From the NCBI GenBank assembly GCA_001770725.1, contig MERU01000002.1, positions 496,001 to 560,000 on the forward strand: a stretch of 64,000 nucleotides of DNA, in the 5' to 3' direction. Shown here in pieces: positions 26,355-37,299 of this stretch (position 1 is its first letter; each line of letters opens with the position of its first letter). The stretch is from Burkholderiales bacterium RIFCSPHIGHO2_01_FULL_63_240 (GTDB lineage: Bacteria; Pseudomonadota; Gammaproteobacteria; Burkholderiales; Burkholderiaceae_C). The notes under the pieces are model-generated. The model did no database searches. It was given only the letters and a program-made list of their open reading frames with translations, and was not told the DNA's origin. A program made the translations under genes and the position numbers.

Positions 26355-27470
26355 TCACAGGTCCCTGAGCGGATGAGCCCAAAGAGGCCAGACCTGTTCG
26401 AAGAAGGCCTCGACCATCCCGGACGACACCTCCGACACCGAGGGCGGCTGCCAGCGTGGCGCGTGATCCTTGTCCACCACCAGGGCGCGCACGCCCTCCA
26501 CGGTCTCGCTGGCCGCCCCTTTGCGAAGGTTGAAGCAATGCCGCACCATCGTGCGCTCCATGCGGAACACATCGGCCAGCGGCATGCTGCGCCCCCGCCG
26601 GACCTGCTCCAGCGTGACGGCCATCATCAGCGGCGAATGCCCCGCCATCTGCTGCAAGGTGGCCTGGGCCCAATCGCTGCCATCCGCCTGAAGCGAGGCG
26701 ACGATGTCCTGCAGCGTCGGCAGGCTGAAATGGCGCTGGATGGCATCGAAGTGCACCGTCACCGTGGCTTCGGGCAACTGCTTGAGCGGGTGCAGGTCGA
26801 GGTGGGCCCGCAAGCGCGCCACGATGGCCTCACCCGTGGTGCCGGGCTGCTGGCGCAGGCCATCGAGGAAAGCGGGCAGGCAGTCAGCGGACGCGGCCAC
26901 ATCGGCCAGCCCCAGGGTCAGCGCGTCGGTCACGTGCAGGTGCGGCCCGACCACGCCCAGGTACTCGCCGATGGCGCCCGCGCAGCGAGACAAAAAGTGG
27001 CCGCCGCCCACATCGGGGAACAGGCCGATGCGGGTCTCGGGCATGGCCATGCGAAGTGTCTCGGTGGCCACGCGCAGCTTGCAGCCCTGCGCCAGGCCCA
27101 TGCCGCCGCCCATGGTCACGCCCTGCAGCCAGGCGATGGTGGGCTTGGGAAAGACGTGGATGAGGTGATCGAGCGCGTATTCCTCGGTGAAGAAGTCCTC
27201 CACCGCAGGGTCGCCAGCCAGGGCCGCGTCGTGCATGAAGCGGATGTCGCCACCGGCACAAAAGTGCGTCACCGGCTGCTTGCCATCGCTGGCCTCCCGG
27301 GTGGCGCCACGCAGCAGCACGGCCAGCACGGCCGGGTCATCGGCCCAGCCACGCAGGATGGTGGTGAGCTCACGCACCATTTCCAGGTTGAGCGCGTTGA
27401 GGGCGCGGGGGCGGTTCAGGGTGATGACACCCAGGCCGCCGACGACTTCGGTGAGGACAGGAGCAGGCAT
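26355..27470 (-). CDS. Enoyl-CoA hydratase/isomerase family, 3-hydroxyisobutyryl-CoA hydrolase-like
   Basis: A 371-residue crotonase-fold protein. An N-terminal ITLNRPRALNALN, the oxyanion-hole stretches FCAGGDI and GVTMGGGMGL, and MPETRIGLFPDVGG, which contains the glutamate and aspartate of HIBYL-CoA hydrolases, together with a length above 350 and a long C-terminal helical part, point to 3-hydroxyisobutyryl-CoA hydrolase of valine breakdown. It marks the right-hand chromosomal border of the biosynthetic locus. The gene is 42 bases downstream of nothing on its strand except the GMC oxidase region's far side, and has its own start at 27470. Confidence 0.85.
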   Translation of the reverse strand: MPAPVLTEVVGGLGVITLNRPRALNALNLEMVRELTTILRGWADDPAVLAVLLRGATREASDGKQPVTHFCAGGDIRFMHDAALAGDPAVEDFFTEEYALDHLIHVFPKPTIAWLQGVTMGGGMGLAQGCKLRVATETLRMAMPETRIGLFPDVGGGHFLSRCAGAIGEYLGVVGPHLHVTDALTLGLADVAASADCLPAFLDGLRQQPGTTGEAIVARLRAHLDLHPLKQLPEATVTVHFDAIQRHFSLPTLQDIVASLQADGSDWAQATLQQMAGHSPLMMAVTLEQVRRGRSMPLADVFRMERTMVRHCFNLRKGAASETVEGVRALVVDKDHAPRWQPPSVSEVSSGMVEAFFEQVWPLWAHPLRDL

Positions 27471-27512
27471 GCGGACACTGTATTACAGCGCCCCTGCCCT
27501 CACGCGCTCGCG

Positions 27513-29174
27513 TCAGCGCATCTGCGCGATGATGCGCTCGATGTTGCGCTCGGCGAACGCCGTGACCGACAGCGCCGGGTTGGCGACCAGCGAATCGGGG
27601 AACAGCGCCGCGTCCATCACGTACAGGCCAGGGTGGCCCTTGACCTCACCTGTGTCGCTCGTGGCCAGGCCGATCGGGCAGCCACCCAGCGGGTGATAGG
27701 TGGCGTTGTCGCCCACCGTCTTGCCGCCGAACCAGCTCTTGTTGTAGGTTGAGCCATTGACCTTGTTGACCTTGTCGTAGACCGCCCGGGCGCTGGTCAC
27801 CGGTTCGTTCCTGGCGGTGCTCGACCAGTTCAGCACCGCCTGCTGTTTGCTGGCGTCGTAGCTGAACTTACCCAGCTCCGGCGTCTGCGTCATGGTGATG
27901 TGCGCGGTGCTGAAGGTGTCGATGCCCAAGGGAATGGCGATGTTCATCGAGTACACCTGCTGCCCCTTGTGGTCGAAGGCATCGATGCCCGTGGTCGGCA
28001 GCACCGAGGTCTTGGCACCCGTCGGCGTGTAGACGTTGCGCACCATGAAGATCTCGCCGTTGGAGCTCCAGCGCGTGCCCACGTGCTCGTTGAGGTTGGG
28101 CAGCGTGCCGGTGGCGCGCGCCTTGACCAGCAGGTTGGTGGTGCCCATGGAGCCGCCGCCCAGGAACAGGCGGTCACAGCTGATGGTGCGCGTGGCCAGC
28201 ACCGTGCCCTGGACGTCGATCTGCTTGGTGCTGACCAGGTAACGGCCATCGGCTGCGCGGCCGATCGAGGTCACCTCGGTCAGAGGCTGGATGCGCACCA
28301 GGCCCGTGCCCAGCGCTTCGGCGATGTAGGTCTTGTCCAGGCTCTTCTTGCCGTAGTTGTTGCCAAAGCCGCCTTCGCTGCCCAGCGCCGACTTGGGCAC
28401 CGTGCCGGCTTCTTCCTGCTCCATGTAGGCCATGTCGTAACCCGAGTCCAGCGTGCGCCACTGGAAGCCCGCCTTGGCAGCCTGCGCGCAAGCCACACGC
28501 GCATAGCGGTGATAGGCGCTGGCCTGGTAGTAGGCCGGGCGGATCCGGTTGCCCCCCAGGCCAGCCAGGGCACGAGGGTAGTAGACGTTGTAGAGCTCGT
28601 TGATGTCGATGCCAGGCGGCAGGATGCGCTGCAGCGTCTCGCGGTACGGCGTGATCAGCATGGCGAGGTTGACCAGCGACCCCCCGCCCACGCCACGGCC
28701 CAGGTAGACATCCATGTTCGGCGAGGACACCACGTCGAGGATGCCCGCGGCCACCGGCACCTTCAGCAGGCTGCTCAGCGGGATGACACCGCCGATGGTG
28801 GAGAACACCGCGGTGATGCGGTCCTTGAACCACATGGCGCGCTCGTCGGGCGAGAAGGGTTTGCAAAAGACCTTGCCGTCAGCGCCCGGCGTGTTCCACA
28901 GGCGCCCCATCTCGAGCATGGTGACGCGGTGGCCCTGCTGTGCCAGGCGCAACGCCGTGACGGCACCACCGTAGCCCGAACCCACGACGAGGTTGGGCAC
29001 GTGTTCTTCGGCCTGGGCGGCATAGGCCTCGTCGGTCATCAGGCCCGCGAGGGCGGCGGCAGAGGTGATGCCTGCCGTGACCGCGCGCATGGGCAGGCCC
29101 ACGCTGCCCAGCCCCAGTTGGGCCCCGACTGCCAGGACGCTTTGCCCCCACTGGCGACGATTGAGTTGGTTCAT
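27513..29174 (-). CDS. GMC oxidoreductase, cholesterol-oxidase-like, Tat-exported (orientation: leftward)
   Basis: A 553-residue flavoprotein. The N-terminus MNQLNRRQWGQ followed by a hydrophobic, alanine-rich stretch ending in EAYAAQA looks like a twin-arginine signal. The FAD-binding VGSGYGGAVTALRL follows near residue 60, and GRGVGGGSLVN and YHPLGGCPIG with a late NPALSVTAFAERN belong to the cholesterol oxidase branch of the GMC family. The reaction would be oxidation of a secondary alcohol, with sterol as the classical substrate; the true substrate is unknown. The start at 29174 was chosen because it begins the signal peptide; a further 29 codons upstream in frame have no such character. 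Confidence 0.85.
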   Translation of the reverse strand: MNQLNRRQWGQSVLAVGAQLGLGSVGLPMRAVTAGITSAAALAGLMTDEAYAAQAEEHVPNLVVGSGYGGAVTALRLAQQGHRVTMLEMGRLWNTPGADGKVFCKPFSPDERAMWFKDRITAVFSTIGGVIPLSSLLKVPVAAGILDVVSSPNMDVYLGRGVGGGSLVNLAMLITPYRETLQRILPPGIDINELYNVYYPRALAGLGGNRIRPAYYQASAYHRYARVACAQAAKAGFQWRTLDSGYDMAYMEQEEAGTVPKSALGSEGGFGNNYGKKSLDKTYIAEALGTGLVRIQPLTEVTSIGRAADGRYLVSTKQIDVQGTVLATRTISCDRLFLGGGSMGTTNLLVKARATGTLPNLNEHVGTRWSSNGEIFMVRNVYTPTGAKTSVLPTTGIDAFDHKGQQVYSMNIAIPLGIDTFSTAHITMTQTPELGKFSYDASKQQAVLNWSSTARNEPVTSARAVYDKVNKVNGSTYNKSWFGGKTVGDNATYHPLGGCPIGLATSDTGEVKGHPGLYVMDAALFPDSLVANPALSVTAFAERNIERIIAQMR

Positions 29175-29280
29175 GATGAGCTGTGCTCCGTGTTGGAAGT
29201 GCAGCCATCGTAGGAAGCCCGCTTCACCGGCGCATTCACCGATGCGGCCAGTGATGTCCACCAGGCGGCCAGATGTGGGA

Positions 29281-29318
29281 AAGCCCTGATCTCGCTGCGC
29301 ACAGCGACATCAGGGCTT
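29281..29318 (-). terminator. Long hairpin downstream of typA
   Basis: The arms AAGCCCTGAT (29281-29290) and ATCAGGGCTT (29309-29318) pair perfectly, and an inner TCGCTG/CAGCGA stem closes a CGCA loop, giving 16 pairs with one C-C mismatch. It begins 35 bases beyond the typA stop and 107 bases before the GMC oxidase start on the same strand. The U-run after it is short, so termination may be partial. Confidence 0.6.
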
Positions 29319-29352
29319 CCATCATCTACCCGTTCGGGGTAGGTGCCTTCGA

Positions 29353-31185
29353 TCAGGCGCCGGCTTCGCGCGAAGCACGCTTGCGGTCGTGCTCCTTGAG
29401 GTGGCGCTTGCGCAGGCGGATGCTCTTGGGCGTGATCTCGACCAGTTCGTCGTCGTCGATGAAGTCGACGCCGTATTCCAGCGTCAGGTCGATCGGCGGG
29501 GTGATCTTGATGGCGTCTTCCTTGCCCGAGACACGGAAGTTCGTCAGCTGCTTGGTGCGGGTGGCGTTGACCACCAGGTCGTTGTCGCGGCTGTGGATGC
29601 CGACGATCATGCCCTCGTACACCGGGTCGTTCGGCTTGACGAACATGCGGCCGCGGTCGTCGAGCTTGCCCAGGGCGTAGGTGAAGATTTCACCGTCGTC
29701 CATCGAGATCAGCACGCCGTTCTTGCGGCCACCGATGTCGCCCTTGTGGGCTTCGTAGCCGTCGAAGATCGACGAGATCAGGCCCGAGCCACGGGTCAGG
29801 TTCATGAACTCGTTGGAAAAACCGATCAGGCCGCGGGCGGGGATGCGGTACTCCAGGCGCACGCGGCCATGGCCGTCCGGCTCCATGTTGATCATCTCGC
29901 CCTTGCGCAGGCCCAGGGCCTGCATCACGCCACCCTGGTGAATTTCTTCGACGTCGGCGGTCACCAACTCCATCGGCTCGCTCTTGACGCCATCGATGTC
30001 CTTGAACATCACGCGGGGCTTGGAAACAGCCAGCTCATAGCCTTCACGGCGCATGTTTTCCAGCAGGATGGTCAGGTGCAGTTCACCACGGCCACACACT
30101 TCGAAGATGCCGTCTTCGTCGGTTTCCTTCACGCGCAGGGCCACGTTGTGCTGCAGCTCTTTCTGCAGGCGGTCCCAGATCTGGCGCGAGGTCACGAACT
30201 TGCCTTCGCGGCCAGCCAGCGGCGAGGTGTTCACGCAGAAGTTCATGGTCAGCGTGGGCTCGTCGACCTTGAGCATGGGCAGCGGCTGCGGGTTGGCCGG
30301 ATCGGTCACGGTCACACCAATGCCGATGTCTTCGATGCCGTTGATCAGCACGATGTTGCCCGGTCCGGCTTCGGTGACCTGCACGCGGTCCAGGCCCTGG
30401 AAAGTCAGCACCTGGTTGATGCGGCCCTTGACAGCCTTGCCCTCGGGGCCTTCCATCACGACAACGTCCATGCCCGGCTTGGCCGTGCCCTGGCTGATGC
30501 GACCCACGCCAATGCGACCCACGAAGGTCGAGAAGTCCAGCGCAGAGATCTGCAGTTGCAGCGGCGCAGCCGGGTCACCCTTTTGCGCAGGCACGTGCTT
30601 GAGCACGGTGTTGAACAGGGCCGACATGTCGGGGCCCCACTGCTCACCAGGCGCGCCCTCTTCCAGCGAGGTCCAGCCGTTGATGCCCGAGGCGTAGACC
30701 ACGGGGAAGTCGAGCTGCTCGTCGGTCGCGCCCAGCTTGTCGAACAAATCGAACGCGGCGTTGATGACGGCGTCCGGCTTGGCACCGGGCTTGTCCACCT
30801 TGTTGACCACGACGATGGGCTTGAGACCCAGGGCCAGCGCCTTCTTGGTCACGAAGCGCGTTTGCGGCATCGGGCCTTCCTGGGCGTCGATCAGCAGCAC
30901 CACGCCATCGACCATGGACAGCGCGCGCTCGACCTCACCGCCGAAGTCCGCGTGGCCCGGGGTGTCGACGATGTTGATGTGCGTGCCTTCCCAGCTCACG
31001 GCGCAGTTCTTGGCCAGGATGGTGATGCCGCGCTCGCGTTCGATGGCGTTGTTGTCCATCACGGTGTCGACGACCTTTTCATGGTCGGCGAAGGTGCCGG
31101 ACTGGCGCAGCAGCTGGTCCACCATGGTCGTCTTGCCATGGTCCACGTGGGCGATGATCGCGATGTTGCGGATTTGAGTGCTCAT
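29353..31185 (-). CDS. typA: Ribosome-associated GTPase TypA/BipA
   Basis: A 610-residue translational GTPase. The P-loop [15 protein letters not shown] is at residues 12-26, switch [15 protein letters not shown] follows, and NKVDKPGA gives base specificity; EF-G-like domains II, III and V and the BipA-specific C-terminal domain complete the protein. Length agrees with E. coli BipA. It helps 50S assembly, especially in cold or stress. It follows truB by 34 bases on the same strand and is probably read with it. The C-terminus is basic ([14 protein letters not shown]). Confidence 0.97.
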   Translation of the reverse strand: MSTQIRNIAIIAHVDHGKTTMVDQLLRQSGTFADHEKVVDTVMDNNAIERERGITILAKNCAVSWEGTHINIVDTPGHADFGGEVERALSMVDGVVLLIDAQEGPMPQTRFVTKKALALGLKPIVVVNKVDKPGAKPDAVINAAFDLFDKLGATDEQLDFPVVYASGINGWTSLEEGAPGEQWGPDMSALFNTVLKHVPAQKGDPAAPLQLQISALDFSTFVGRIGVGRISQGTAKPGMDVVVMEGPEGKAVKGRINQVLTFQGLDRVQVTEAGPGNIVLINGIEDIGIGVTVTDPANPQPLPMLKVDEPTLTMNFCVNTSPLAGREGKFVTSRQIWDRLQKELQHNVALRVKETDEDGIFEVCGRGELHLTILLENMRREGYELAVSKPRVMFKDIDGVKSEPMELVTADVEEIHQGGVMQALGLRKGEMINMEPDGHGRVRLEYRIPARGLIGFSNEFMNLTRGSGLISSIFDGYEAHKGDIGGRKNGVLISMDDGEIFTYALGKLDDRGRMFVKPNDPVYEGMIVGIHSRDNDLVVNATRTKQLTNFRVSGKEDAIKITPPIDLTLEYGVDFIDDDELVEITPKSIRLRKRHLKEHDRKRASREAGA

Positions 31186-31219
31186 GGGAATCTCTCTGGG
31201 AAATCTCTCGGGTCTGAAA

Positions 31220-32236
31220 TCAGTGGGCGGCCAGCACGGCCGGCTCGGTTGCTTGCTGGCTCACCAGGCCCTGCACTTCCAGGGGGCTGAGCAGGCGGGT
31301 GGGGATGAGTTCGCCGGACTGCACATGGGCGCTGCCCAGCAGCACGCGCCCGGCAGAGGCGGTGGCAGCGGGCAAGGGCCCGTAAACGCGCACCAGCTCG
31401 GCGTTCGGCAGCGTCACCTTGCGGCGCATGCCCGTGAGGAATCGCGCCGCGTCGTCTTGGGACAGGATGGCCTCGGGACAATCTGCGAGCAGGACGTCGG
31501 GCGCCAGCAGGTGCACGTCACGTTCGGCCTCGGTCATGGCTTGAAGGGCGTCGAGCGTGACCGCGCCTTGCAGGCTGACGCCACCGCTGCCGGTGCGGCG
31601 CAACCCGATGAGGTGGGCGCCGCAGCCCAGGTGCTCGCCGATGTCCTCGGCCAGGGTGCGAATGTAGGTGCCCTTGCTGCAACGCACGTCGATGGTCACG
31701 ACCGCACCTTGCACCGACAGGATGTCAATGGCGTGAAGGGTGACGCGGCGCGGCGCCCGCTCGATCTCGACGCCTTCGCGGGCGTATTCGTACAGCGCCT
31801 TGCCCTGGTGCTTGAGCGCCGAGTGCATGGGCGGGACCTGGTCAATGGGCCCCAGGAAGGCGTCGCAGGCCGCGCGCAGACGCCGGGGCTCGAGCATGGC
31901 CGGGGTCACCTCGCGGGTGCTCACCACCTCACCTTCGGCATCGGCCGTGGTGGTGCGCACGCCCAGCTGGAGCGTGGCGGTGTAGCGCTTGTCCGCGTCA
32001 AGCGAGACCTGCGAGAACTTGGTGGCCGCGCCGAAACACAGCGGCAGCAGGCCGGTGGCCAGCGGGTCGAGCGTGCCGGTGTGACCGGCCTTTTCGGCGC
32101 GAAACAGCCGCTTGACCTTCTGCAAGGCGTCGTTGCTCGACAGCCCGATCGGTTTGTCGAGCAGGACGACGCCGTGCAGCGCCCGGCGCGGTTGACGCGG
32201 CGGGCGGCTGAGCTGCTGTTGCGCTGCCGTGGCCAT
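31220..32236 (-). CDS. truB: tRNA pseudouridine(55) synthase
   Basis: A 338-residue TruB that makes pseudouridine 55 in the T-loop of tRNA. The catalytic aspartate is in GHTGTLDPLATG, with LDKPIGLSSN before it and the KGTYIRTLAEDIG motif later. The ATG at 32236 stands two bases after the rbfA stop; a GTG two codons earlier that overlaps the rbfA stop is an alternative start. It lies in the conserved order infB-rbfA-truB. Confidence 0.96.
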   Translation of the reverse strand: MATAAQQQLSRPPRQPRRALHGVVLLDKPIGLSSNDALQKVKRLFRAEKAGHTGTLDPLATGLLPLCFGAATKFSQVSLDADKRYTATLQLGVRTTTADAEGEVVSTREVTPAMLEPRRLRAACDAFLGPIDQVPPMHSALKHQGKALYEYAREGVEIERAPRRVTLHAIDILSVQGAVVTIDVRCSKGTYIRTLAEDIGEHLGCGAHLIGLRRTGSGGVSLQGAVTLDALQAMTEAERDVHLLAPDVLLADCPEAILSQDDAARFLTGMRRKVTLPNAELVRVYGPLPAATASAGRVLLGSAHVQSGELIPTRLLSPLEVQGLVSQQATEPAVLAAH

Positions 32237-32238
32237 GT

Positions 32239-32634
32239 TCACGCGCCCTGGCCCTCCGTGCCCGGTTCATCGGCGTCCTTGGCTTTGTCGGCCACGGCGC
32301 GGTTGATCAGGGCATTGAGCTCGGCCGCGCGCTCGGTGGTGCGGTCGAAGTGGAAATGCAGCGTCGGCACGGTGTGGATCTGCAGGCGCTTGAACAGGCC
32401 GTTGCGCAGGAAACCGGCGGCCTCGTTGAGGCCTTCTTCGGAAGCCGTCGGGTCACCAACGAGCAGCGAAAAACGGATCTTGGCGTGGGCGTAGTCGGGC
32501 GTGACCTCGACATTGCTGATCGTGACCATGCCAATGCGCGGGTCTTTGAGGTCGCGGATGAGCTCGGCCAGGTCGCGCTGGATCTGGTCGGCCACGCGCA
32601 GGCCGCGATTGGGGGTGGAACGTTTGTGGCGCAT
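32239..32634 (-). CDS. rbfA: Ribosome-binding factor A
   Basis: A 131-residue KH-domain protein that matures 30S subunits by acting on the 5' end of 16S r[17 protein letters not shown] at the N-terminus and [21 protein letters not shown] are the family marks, and the tail after about residue 115 is acidic and not conserved. Its stop runs into the truB start, and it is separated from infB by 92 bases that hold a strong hairpin. Confidence 0.95.
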   Translation of the reverse strand: MRHKRSTPNRGLRVADQIQRDLAELIRDLKDPRIGMVTISNVEVTPDYAHAKIRFSLLVGDPTASEEGLNEAAGFLRNGLFKRLQIHTVPTLHFHFDRTTERAAELNALINRAVADKAKDADEPGTEGQGA

Positions 32635-32673
32635 GGTGCTTGACTCTTTCCTGGTGCCCGCCCCCCAAGCACA

Positions 32674-32700
32674 AACCCCGCCTGGGTTTCAGGCGGGGTT
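32674..32700 (-). terminator. Intrinsic-type hairpin between infB and rbfA
   Basis: AACCCCGCCTG (32674-32684) and CAGGCGGGGTT (32690-32700) form a perfect 11-base stem around a five-base loop. On the transcribed strand it is followed by only a short, interrupted U-stretch. It sits inside the operon, so it may reduce rbfA-truB expression relative to infB, mark a processing site, or protect the infB message end. Confidence 0.65.
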
Positions 32701-32726
32701 GAGAGGGGGAGCGGTCGCTGCGTTTT

Positions 32727-35700
32727 TTACAGCGTGCGAGCCACTTCCTTGATTTCGAAGAACTCGAGCACGTCACCTTCCTTGATGTCGTTGTAGCCCT
32801 TGATGTTGAGACCACACTCGAAGCCTTCGCGCACTTCCTTGACGTCGTCCTTGAAGCGCTTGAGGCCGTCGAGCTCGCCGGTGTAGATGACCACGTTCTC
32901 GCGCAGCAGGCGCAGCTTGGCGCTGCGACGCACCACACCGCTGGTGACCATGGAGCCACCGATGGTGCCGATCTTCGAGGCGACGAAGACCTGGCGGATC
33001 TCGGCGGTGCCGATGACTTCCTCGCGCTGCTCGGGAGCCAGCATGCCGCCCATCGCTGCCTTCACATCGTCCACGGCGTCGTAGATGATGTTGTAGTAGC
33101 GGATGTCGATGCCGTTATGGTCGGCCACCTTGCGGGCGTTGGCATCCGCGCGGGTGTTGAAGCCGATCAGCACGGCCTTCGAGGCGATCGCCAGGTTGAC
33201 GTCCGACTCGGAGATGCCACCCACGGCAGCGTGAACGATCTGCACGCGAACTTCTTCGGTCGAGAGCTTGAGCAGCGACGAAGCCAGCGCTTCCTGCGAG
33301 CCCTGCACGTCGGCCTTGATGATGATCGGCAGCGTCTGGACGTCGCCGCCCTGACCCATTTGCTCGAACATGTTCTCGAGCTTGGCGGCCTGTTGCTTGG
33401 CCAGCTTGACGTCGCGGTACTTGCCTTGGCGGAAGGTCGCGATTTCACGGGCACGGCGTTCGTCGGACAGCACCATGAACTCGTCGCCGGCCGAGGGCAC
33501 CTCGGTCAGACCCTGGATTTCCACCGGGATGGAAGGACCCGCTTCGGTCGAAGGCTTGCCGTCTTCGTCCAGCATGGCGCGCACGCGGCCATACGAAGCA
33601 CCCGCCAGCACGACGTCGCCGCGCTTGAGGGTGCCGGACTGCACCAGCACGGTGGCCACCGGGCCGCGGCCCTTGTCCAGGCGGGCTTCGATCACCAGGC
33701 CCTTGGCCATGGCGTCCTTCGGAGCCGTCAGCTCCAGCACCTCGGCTTGCAGCAGGACGTTTTCCAGCAGCTCGTCGATGCCTTGGCCGGTCTTGGCCGA
33801 CACCGGGCAGAACGGTGCATCACCGCCATAGGCTTCGGGCACGACCTGCTCGGCAACCAGCTCCTGGGTCACGCGCTCGATGTTGTGGCCCGGCTTGTCG
33901 ATCTTGTTGATCGCGACCACGATCGGCACACCAGCGGCCTTGGCGTGGTGGATGGCTTCCTTGGTCTGGGGCATGACGCCGTCGTCCGCGGCCACCACCA
34001 GGATGACGATGTCGGTGGCCTTGGCACCGCGAGCACGCATGGCCGTGAAGGCCTCGTGACCCGGGGTGTCGAGGAAGGTGATCATGCCGCGCGGGGTGTC
34101 CACGTGGTAGGCACCGATGTGCTGCGTGATGCCGCCCGCTTCGCCCGCGGCAACGCGGGAGGTGCGGATGTAGTCCAGCAGCGAGGTCTTGCCGTGGTCG
34201 ACGTGACCCATGACGGTGACCACCGGCGCACGCGGGAAGGACTCCGCCGTTTGCTCGGCGTGTTCTTCTTCCAGGAAGGCATCGGGGTCGTCCAGCTTGG
34301 CGGCAAACGCCTTGTGGCCCATTTCTTCCACCACGATCATGGCGGTTTCCTGGTCCAGCTGCTGGTTGATGGTGACCATCTGGCCCAGCTTCATCATCTG
34401 CTTGATGACTTCGGAGGCCTTGACGGACATCTTGTGGGCGAGGTCGGCCACGGAGATGGTCTCGGGCACGTGCACCTCGACGATCTGCGGCTCGCTCGGC
34501 GGCACGAAGTTCGACTGGTTGTCGCCACCGCGGTCACCGCCACGGCGACCACCACGGCCACCCGGCGCCTTCCAGCTGTTGCGGGCGTTGGCACCGGCGT
34601 CGGTGCGGCCCTTGCCTGCCGGCGCGCCGCGCTTCTTGTCGTCGTTGGCCCAGCTCGAAGACAGCTTCTCGGACTTGACCGACTTCTTGTCACCCGGCTT
34701 GGCGGCCGTGCTGCCCGGTGCGGCGGTCGCACCCGGTGCGCCCTTGGGCTTGTGGATCGTGCCCTTGATGCCAGCGGCATCGGCCGGCTTGGCTTCTTCG
34801 GGCTTCTTGGCCGTCAGCACCTTCTTGGGCGCGTTCATCATCGCGCGGATGGCGGCGGCCTCGGCCTCGGCGGCCTTGCGGCGCGCGGCCAGGTCGGCGG
34901 CCTTCTGCTTTTCTTCGGCTTCGATGTCGGCGGCCTTGACCACGCGCACGGCGGGCGCCTTGGGCGCCTCGGGAGCGGGGGCTGGCGCGGCTGCCGGCTC
35001 CGCAACAACGGGGGCTTCGGCAACGGGGGCTTGTTCAGCCTGCTCCACCGGCGCGGCCTCGGCCGAGGCCTTGTCGGCTGCGCTCTTGCGAGCACCACCG
35101 CGCGCGCCACGCTGGGCAGCGGCGGTCAAGGCAGCGGCCTCGGCGCGGCCTGCGGCCTGAGCGGCGGCACGTTTCGCGGCGGCGGCTTCCTTTTCGGCGC
35201 TGTCGTCTGCCGTGGCGGCACCTTCGGTGGCCACTGCGGCAGCGGCCAGCGCGGCCTGCTCACGCGCAGCGGCTTCGGCGGCTTCGCGGGCGGCAGCGGC
35301 GGCTTCACGCTCCTGGCGCTCCTGCTCTTCGCGCTGGCGACGGGCTTCGGCCAGGGCCTCTTCCTGCTGACGCAGCTCTTCGGCCTGGGCGCGGGCTTCT
35401 TCCTCGCGGCGGGCCAGGTCGGCTTCGGCCAGCGCGGCTTCGTTGGACTCTTCCACGCCGGACTCATCGCGCTTGACGAACACGCGCTTTTTCTTGACCT
35501 CGACCTGGATGGTGCGGGCCTTGCCGGAGGCGTCTGCCTGCTTGATTTCGGTGGTCGACTTGCGCGTCAGGGTGATCTTCTTGCGATCGCCGCCGGCGGT
35601 GCCGTGGGCGGTGCGCAGGTGATCGAGCAGACGCTCCTTGTCGACCTCCGTCAGCACGTCTTCAGGCGCTGCCTTGGGCACGCCTGCAGACTGGAGCTGT

Positions 35701-35765
35701 TCCAGCAGTGTCGCAGCCGGGCGATTGAGCTCCGCGGCGAATTGTGCGACGGTGGTCACGGCCAT
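32727..35765 (-). CDS. infB: Translation initiation factor IF-2
   Basis: A 1012-residue IF-2. The N-terminal IF2-N domain starts at [16 protein letters not shown], followed by about 330 residues rich in Ala, Glu, Lys and Arg with a coiled-coil-like part at about 115-190, a Gly/Arg-rich stretch near 395-425, a second IF2-N domain, and the GTPase domain with [23 protein letters not shown] and NKIDKPG; the beta-barrel domains and fMet-tRNA-binding C-terminus close the protein. The long N-terminus is usual for Betaproteobacteria. It follows nusA by 58 bases. Confidence 0.97.
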   Translation of the reverse strand: MAVTTVAQFAAELNRPAATLLEQLQSAGVPKAAPEDVLTEVDKERLLDHLRTAHGTAGGDRKKITLTRKSTTEIKQADASGKARTIQVEVKKKRVFVKRDESGVEESNEAALAEADLARREEEARAQAEELRQQEEALAEARRQREEQERQEREAAAAAREAAEAAAREQAALAAAAVATEGAATADDSAEKEAAAAKRAAAQAAGRAEAAALTAAAQRGARGGARKSAADKASAEAAPVEQAEQAPVAEAPVVAEPAAAPAPAPEAPKAPAVRVVKAADIEAEEKQKAADLAARRKAAEAEAAAIRAMMNAPKKVLTAKKPEEAKPADAAGIKGTIHKPKGAPGATAAPGSTAAKPGDKKSVKSEKLSSSWANDDKKRGAPAGKGRTDAGANARNSWKAPGGRGGRRGGDRGGDNQSNFVPPSEPQIVEVHVPETISVADLAHKMSVKASEVIKQMMKLGQMVTINQQLDQETAMIVVEEMGHKAFAAKLDDPDAFLEEEHAEQTAESFPRAPVVTVMGHVDHGKTSLLDYIRTSRVAAGEAGGITQHIGAYHVDTPRGMITFLDTPGHEAFTAMRARGAKATDIVILVVAADDGVMPQTKEAIHHAKAAGVPIVVAINKIDKPGHNIERVTQELVAEQVVPEAYGGDAPFCPVSAKTGQGIDELLENVLLQAEVLELTAPKDAMAKGLVIEARLDKGRGPVATVLVQSGTLKRGDVVLAGASYGRVRAMLDEDGKPSTEAGPSIPVEIQGLTEVPSAGDEFMVLSDERRAREIATFRQGKYRDVKLAKQQAAKLENMFEQMGQGGDVQTLPIIIKADVQGSQEALASSLLKLSTEEVRVQIVHAAVGGISESDVNLAIASKAVLIGFNTRADANARKVADHNGIDIRYYNIIYDAVDDVKAAMGGMLAPEQREEVIGTAEIRQVFVASKIGTIGGSMVTSGVVRRSAKLRLLRENVVIYTGELDGLKRFKDDVKEVREGFECGLNIKGYNDIKEGDVLEFFEIKEVARTL

Positions 35766-35823
35766 TGTTTAGATCCTTGCGATGAGCTTGCTTGAGTGAG
35801 TGTGTGCGGTGGTCGGGCTTCGA

Positions 35824-37299
35824 TCAGGCGAACCAGTGTTCGCGGGCCTTGATGATGAGCGCGCGAGCCTGATCATCGGACACACCGGTGATCTCGGTCA
35901 GCTCGTCCACAGCGAGGTCGGCCAGGTCGTCACGGGTGTGAATGCCGGACTCCGAGAGCTTGTTGATCAGCTCCGGCGTCAGGCCTTCCAGCCCCTTGAG
36001 GCTTTCCGACAGGGCTTCGACTTCTTCTTCCTTGGCGATTTCCATGGTCAGCAGCGCGTCCTTGGCACGGTTGCGCAGCTCGTTGACCGTGTCTTCGTCG
36101 AAGGCATCGATTTCCAGCATTTCCTGCAGCGGCACGTAGGCCACTTCTTCCAGGCTGGAGAAACCTTCGGCGATCAGGATGTCGGCGACTTCCGCGTCCA
36201 CGTCGAGCTTGTCGACGAAGATCTTGCGGATGGAGTCGGATTCGACAGCCTGCTTCTGGGCCGATTCCTCGGCCGACATGATGTTGATCTTCCAGCCGGT
36301 CAGCTCGGACGCCAGGCGCACGTTCTGACCACCACGGCCGATGGCGATGGCGAGGTTTTCCTCGTCCACGACCACGTCCATGGCGTGCTTTTCTTCATCA
36401 ACAAAAATCGATTGCACGTTGGCCGGGGCCAGCGCGCCGATGACGAACTGTGCCGGGTCTTCGGACCACAGCACGATGTCCACGCGCTCGCCGGCCAGCT
36501 CGTTGGTCACGGCGGTGACGCGCGAACCACGCACGCCGACGCAGGTGCCGATCGGATCGACGCGCTTGTCATGCGAGAGCACGGCGATCTTGGCGCGCGA
36601 GCCGGAATCACGGGCGCAGCTCTTGATCTCCAGCAGGCCCTGTTCGATTTCGGGCACTTCCTGGCGGAACAGCTCGATCATGAAATCGGGCGCGGAGCGC
36701 GAAAGCATGATCTGCGGGCCACGGGCCAGCGAATCGATGCCCAGCATGTAGGCGCGAACGCGGTCGCCGGAGCGCAGGTTTTCCTTCGGGATCATCTCGG
36801 TGCGCTTGAGGCGCCCTTCGACGCGACCCGACTCGACGATGATGTCGCCCTTGTCCAGGCGCTTGACGGTGCCCACGAAGATCTTCTCGCCGCGCGAGAG
36901 GAAGTCGTTGAGCAGCTGCTCGCGCTCGGCGTCGCGGATCTTTTGCAGGATGACCTGCTTGGCGGCCTGTGCACCGATGCGGCCGATGGGCACCGACTCG
37001 ATGGATTCTTCGATGTAGTCACCGACTTCGATGTCGGCGATGCGGTCGATGGCGTCCGAGAGGATTTCTTCGGCTTCCGGGTTCTGCAGGCCGGCCTCGT
37101 CGGGCACGACCAGCCAGCGGCGGAAGGTCTCGTACTCGCCACTTTCGCGGTCGATGGCGACACGGATGTCGACCTCGCCCTGATAGAGCTTCTTGGTGGC
37201 GGAGGCCAGGGCGGATTCGACCGCACCGAACACCACGTCACGGTCCACGCTCTTCTCACGGGAGATGGCGTCCACCAGCATCAGCAATTCACGATTCAT
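35824..37299 (-). CDS. nusA: Transcription termination/antitermination factor NusA
   Basis: A 491-residue NusA: N-terminal RNA-polymerase-binding domain, S1 domain beginning near residue 135, KH domains with [12 protein letters not shown] and [13 protein letters not shown], and two acidic C-terminal repeats (near 365-415 and 440-490) as in E. coli, which bind the alpha subunit and lambda N. Its start codon overlaps the rimP stop by four bases. In other bacteria this operon is autoregulated by NusA in its leader, which here contains a clear terminator. Confidence 0.97.
   Translation of the reverse strand: MNRELLMLVDAISREKSVDRDVVFGAVESALASATKKLYQGEVDIRVAIDRESGEYETFRRWLVVPDEAGLQNPEAEEILSDAIDRIADIEVGDYIEESIESVPIGRIGAQAAKQVILQKIRDAEREQLLNDFLSRGEKIFVGTVKRLDKGDIIVESGRVEGRLKRTEMIPKENLRSGDRVRAYMLGIDSLARGPQIMLSRSAPDFMIELFRQEVPEIEQGLLEIKSCARDSGSRAKIAVLSHDKRVDPIGTCVGVRGSRVTAVTNELAGERVDIVLWSEDPAQFVIGALAPANVQSIFVDEEKHAMDVVVDEENLAIAIGRGGQNVRLASELTGWKINIMSAEESAQKQAVESDSIRKIFVDKLDVDAEVADILIAEGFSSLEEVAYVPLQEMLEIDAFDEDTVNELRNRAKDALLTMEIAKEEEVEALSESLKGLEGLTPELINKLSESGIHTRDDLADLAVDELTEITGVSDDQARALIIKAREHWFA

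Noticed and set aside
27900-29213. A 437-codon plus-strand frame opposite the GMC oxidase
   Set aside because: Shadow of the oxidase gene; His/Arg/Gln-rich and without family marks.
33117-35795. An 892-codon plus-strand frame opposite infB
   Set aside because: It is Gly/Leu/Arg-rich and lacks motifs; infB on the other strand is certain.
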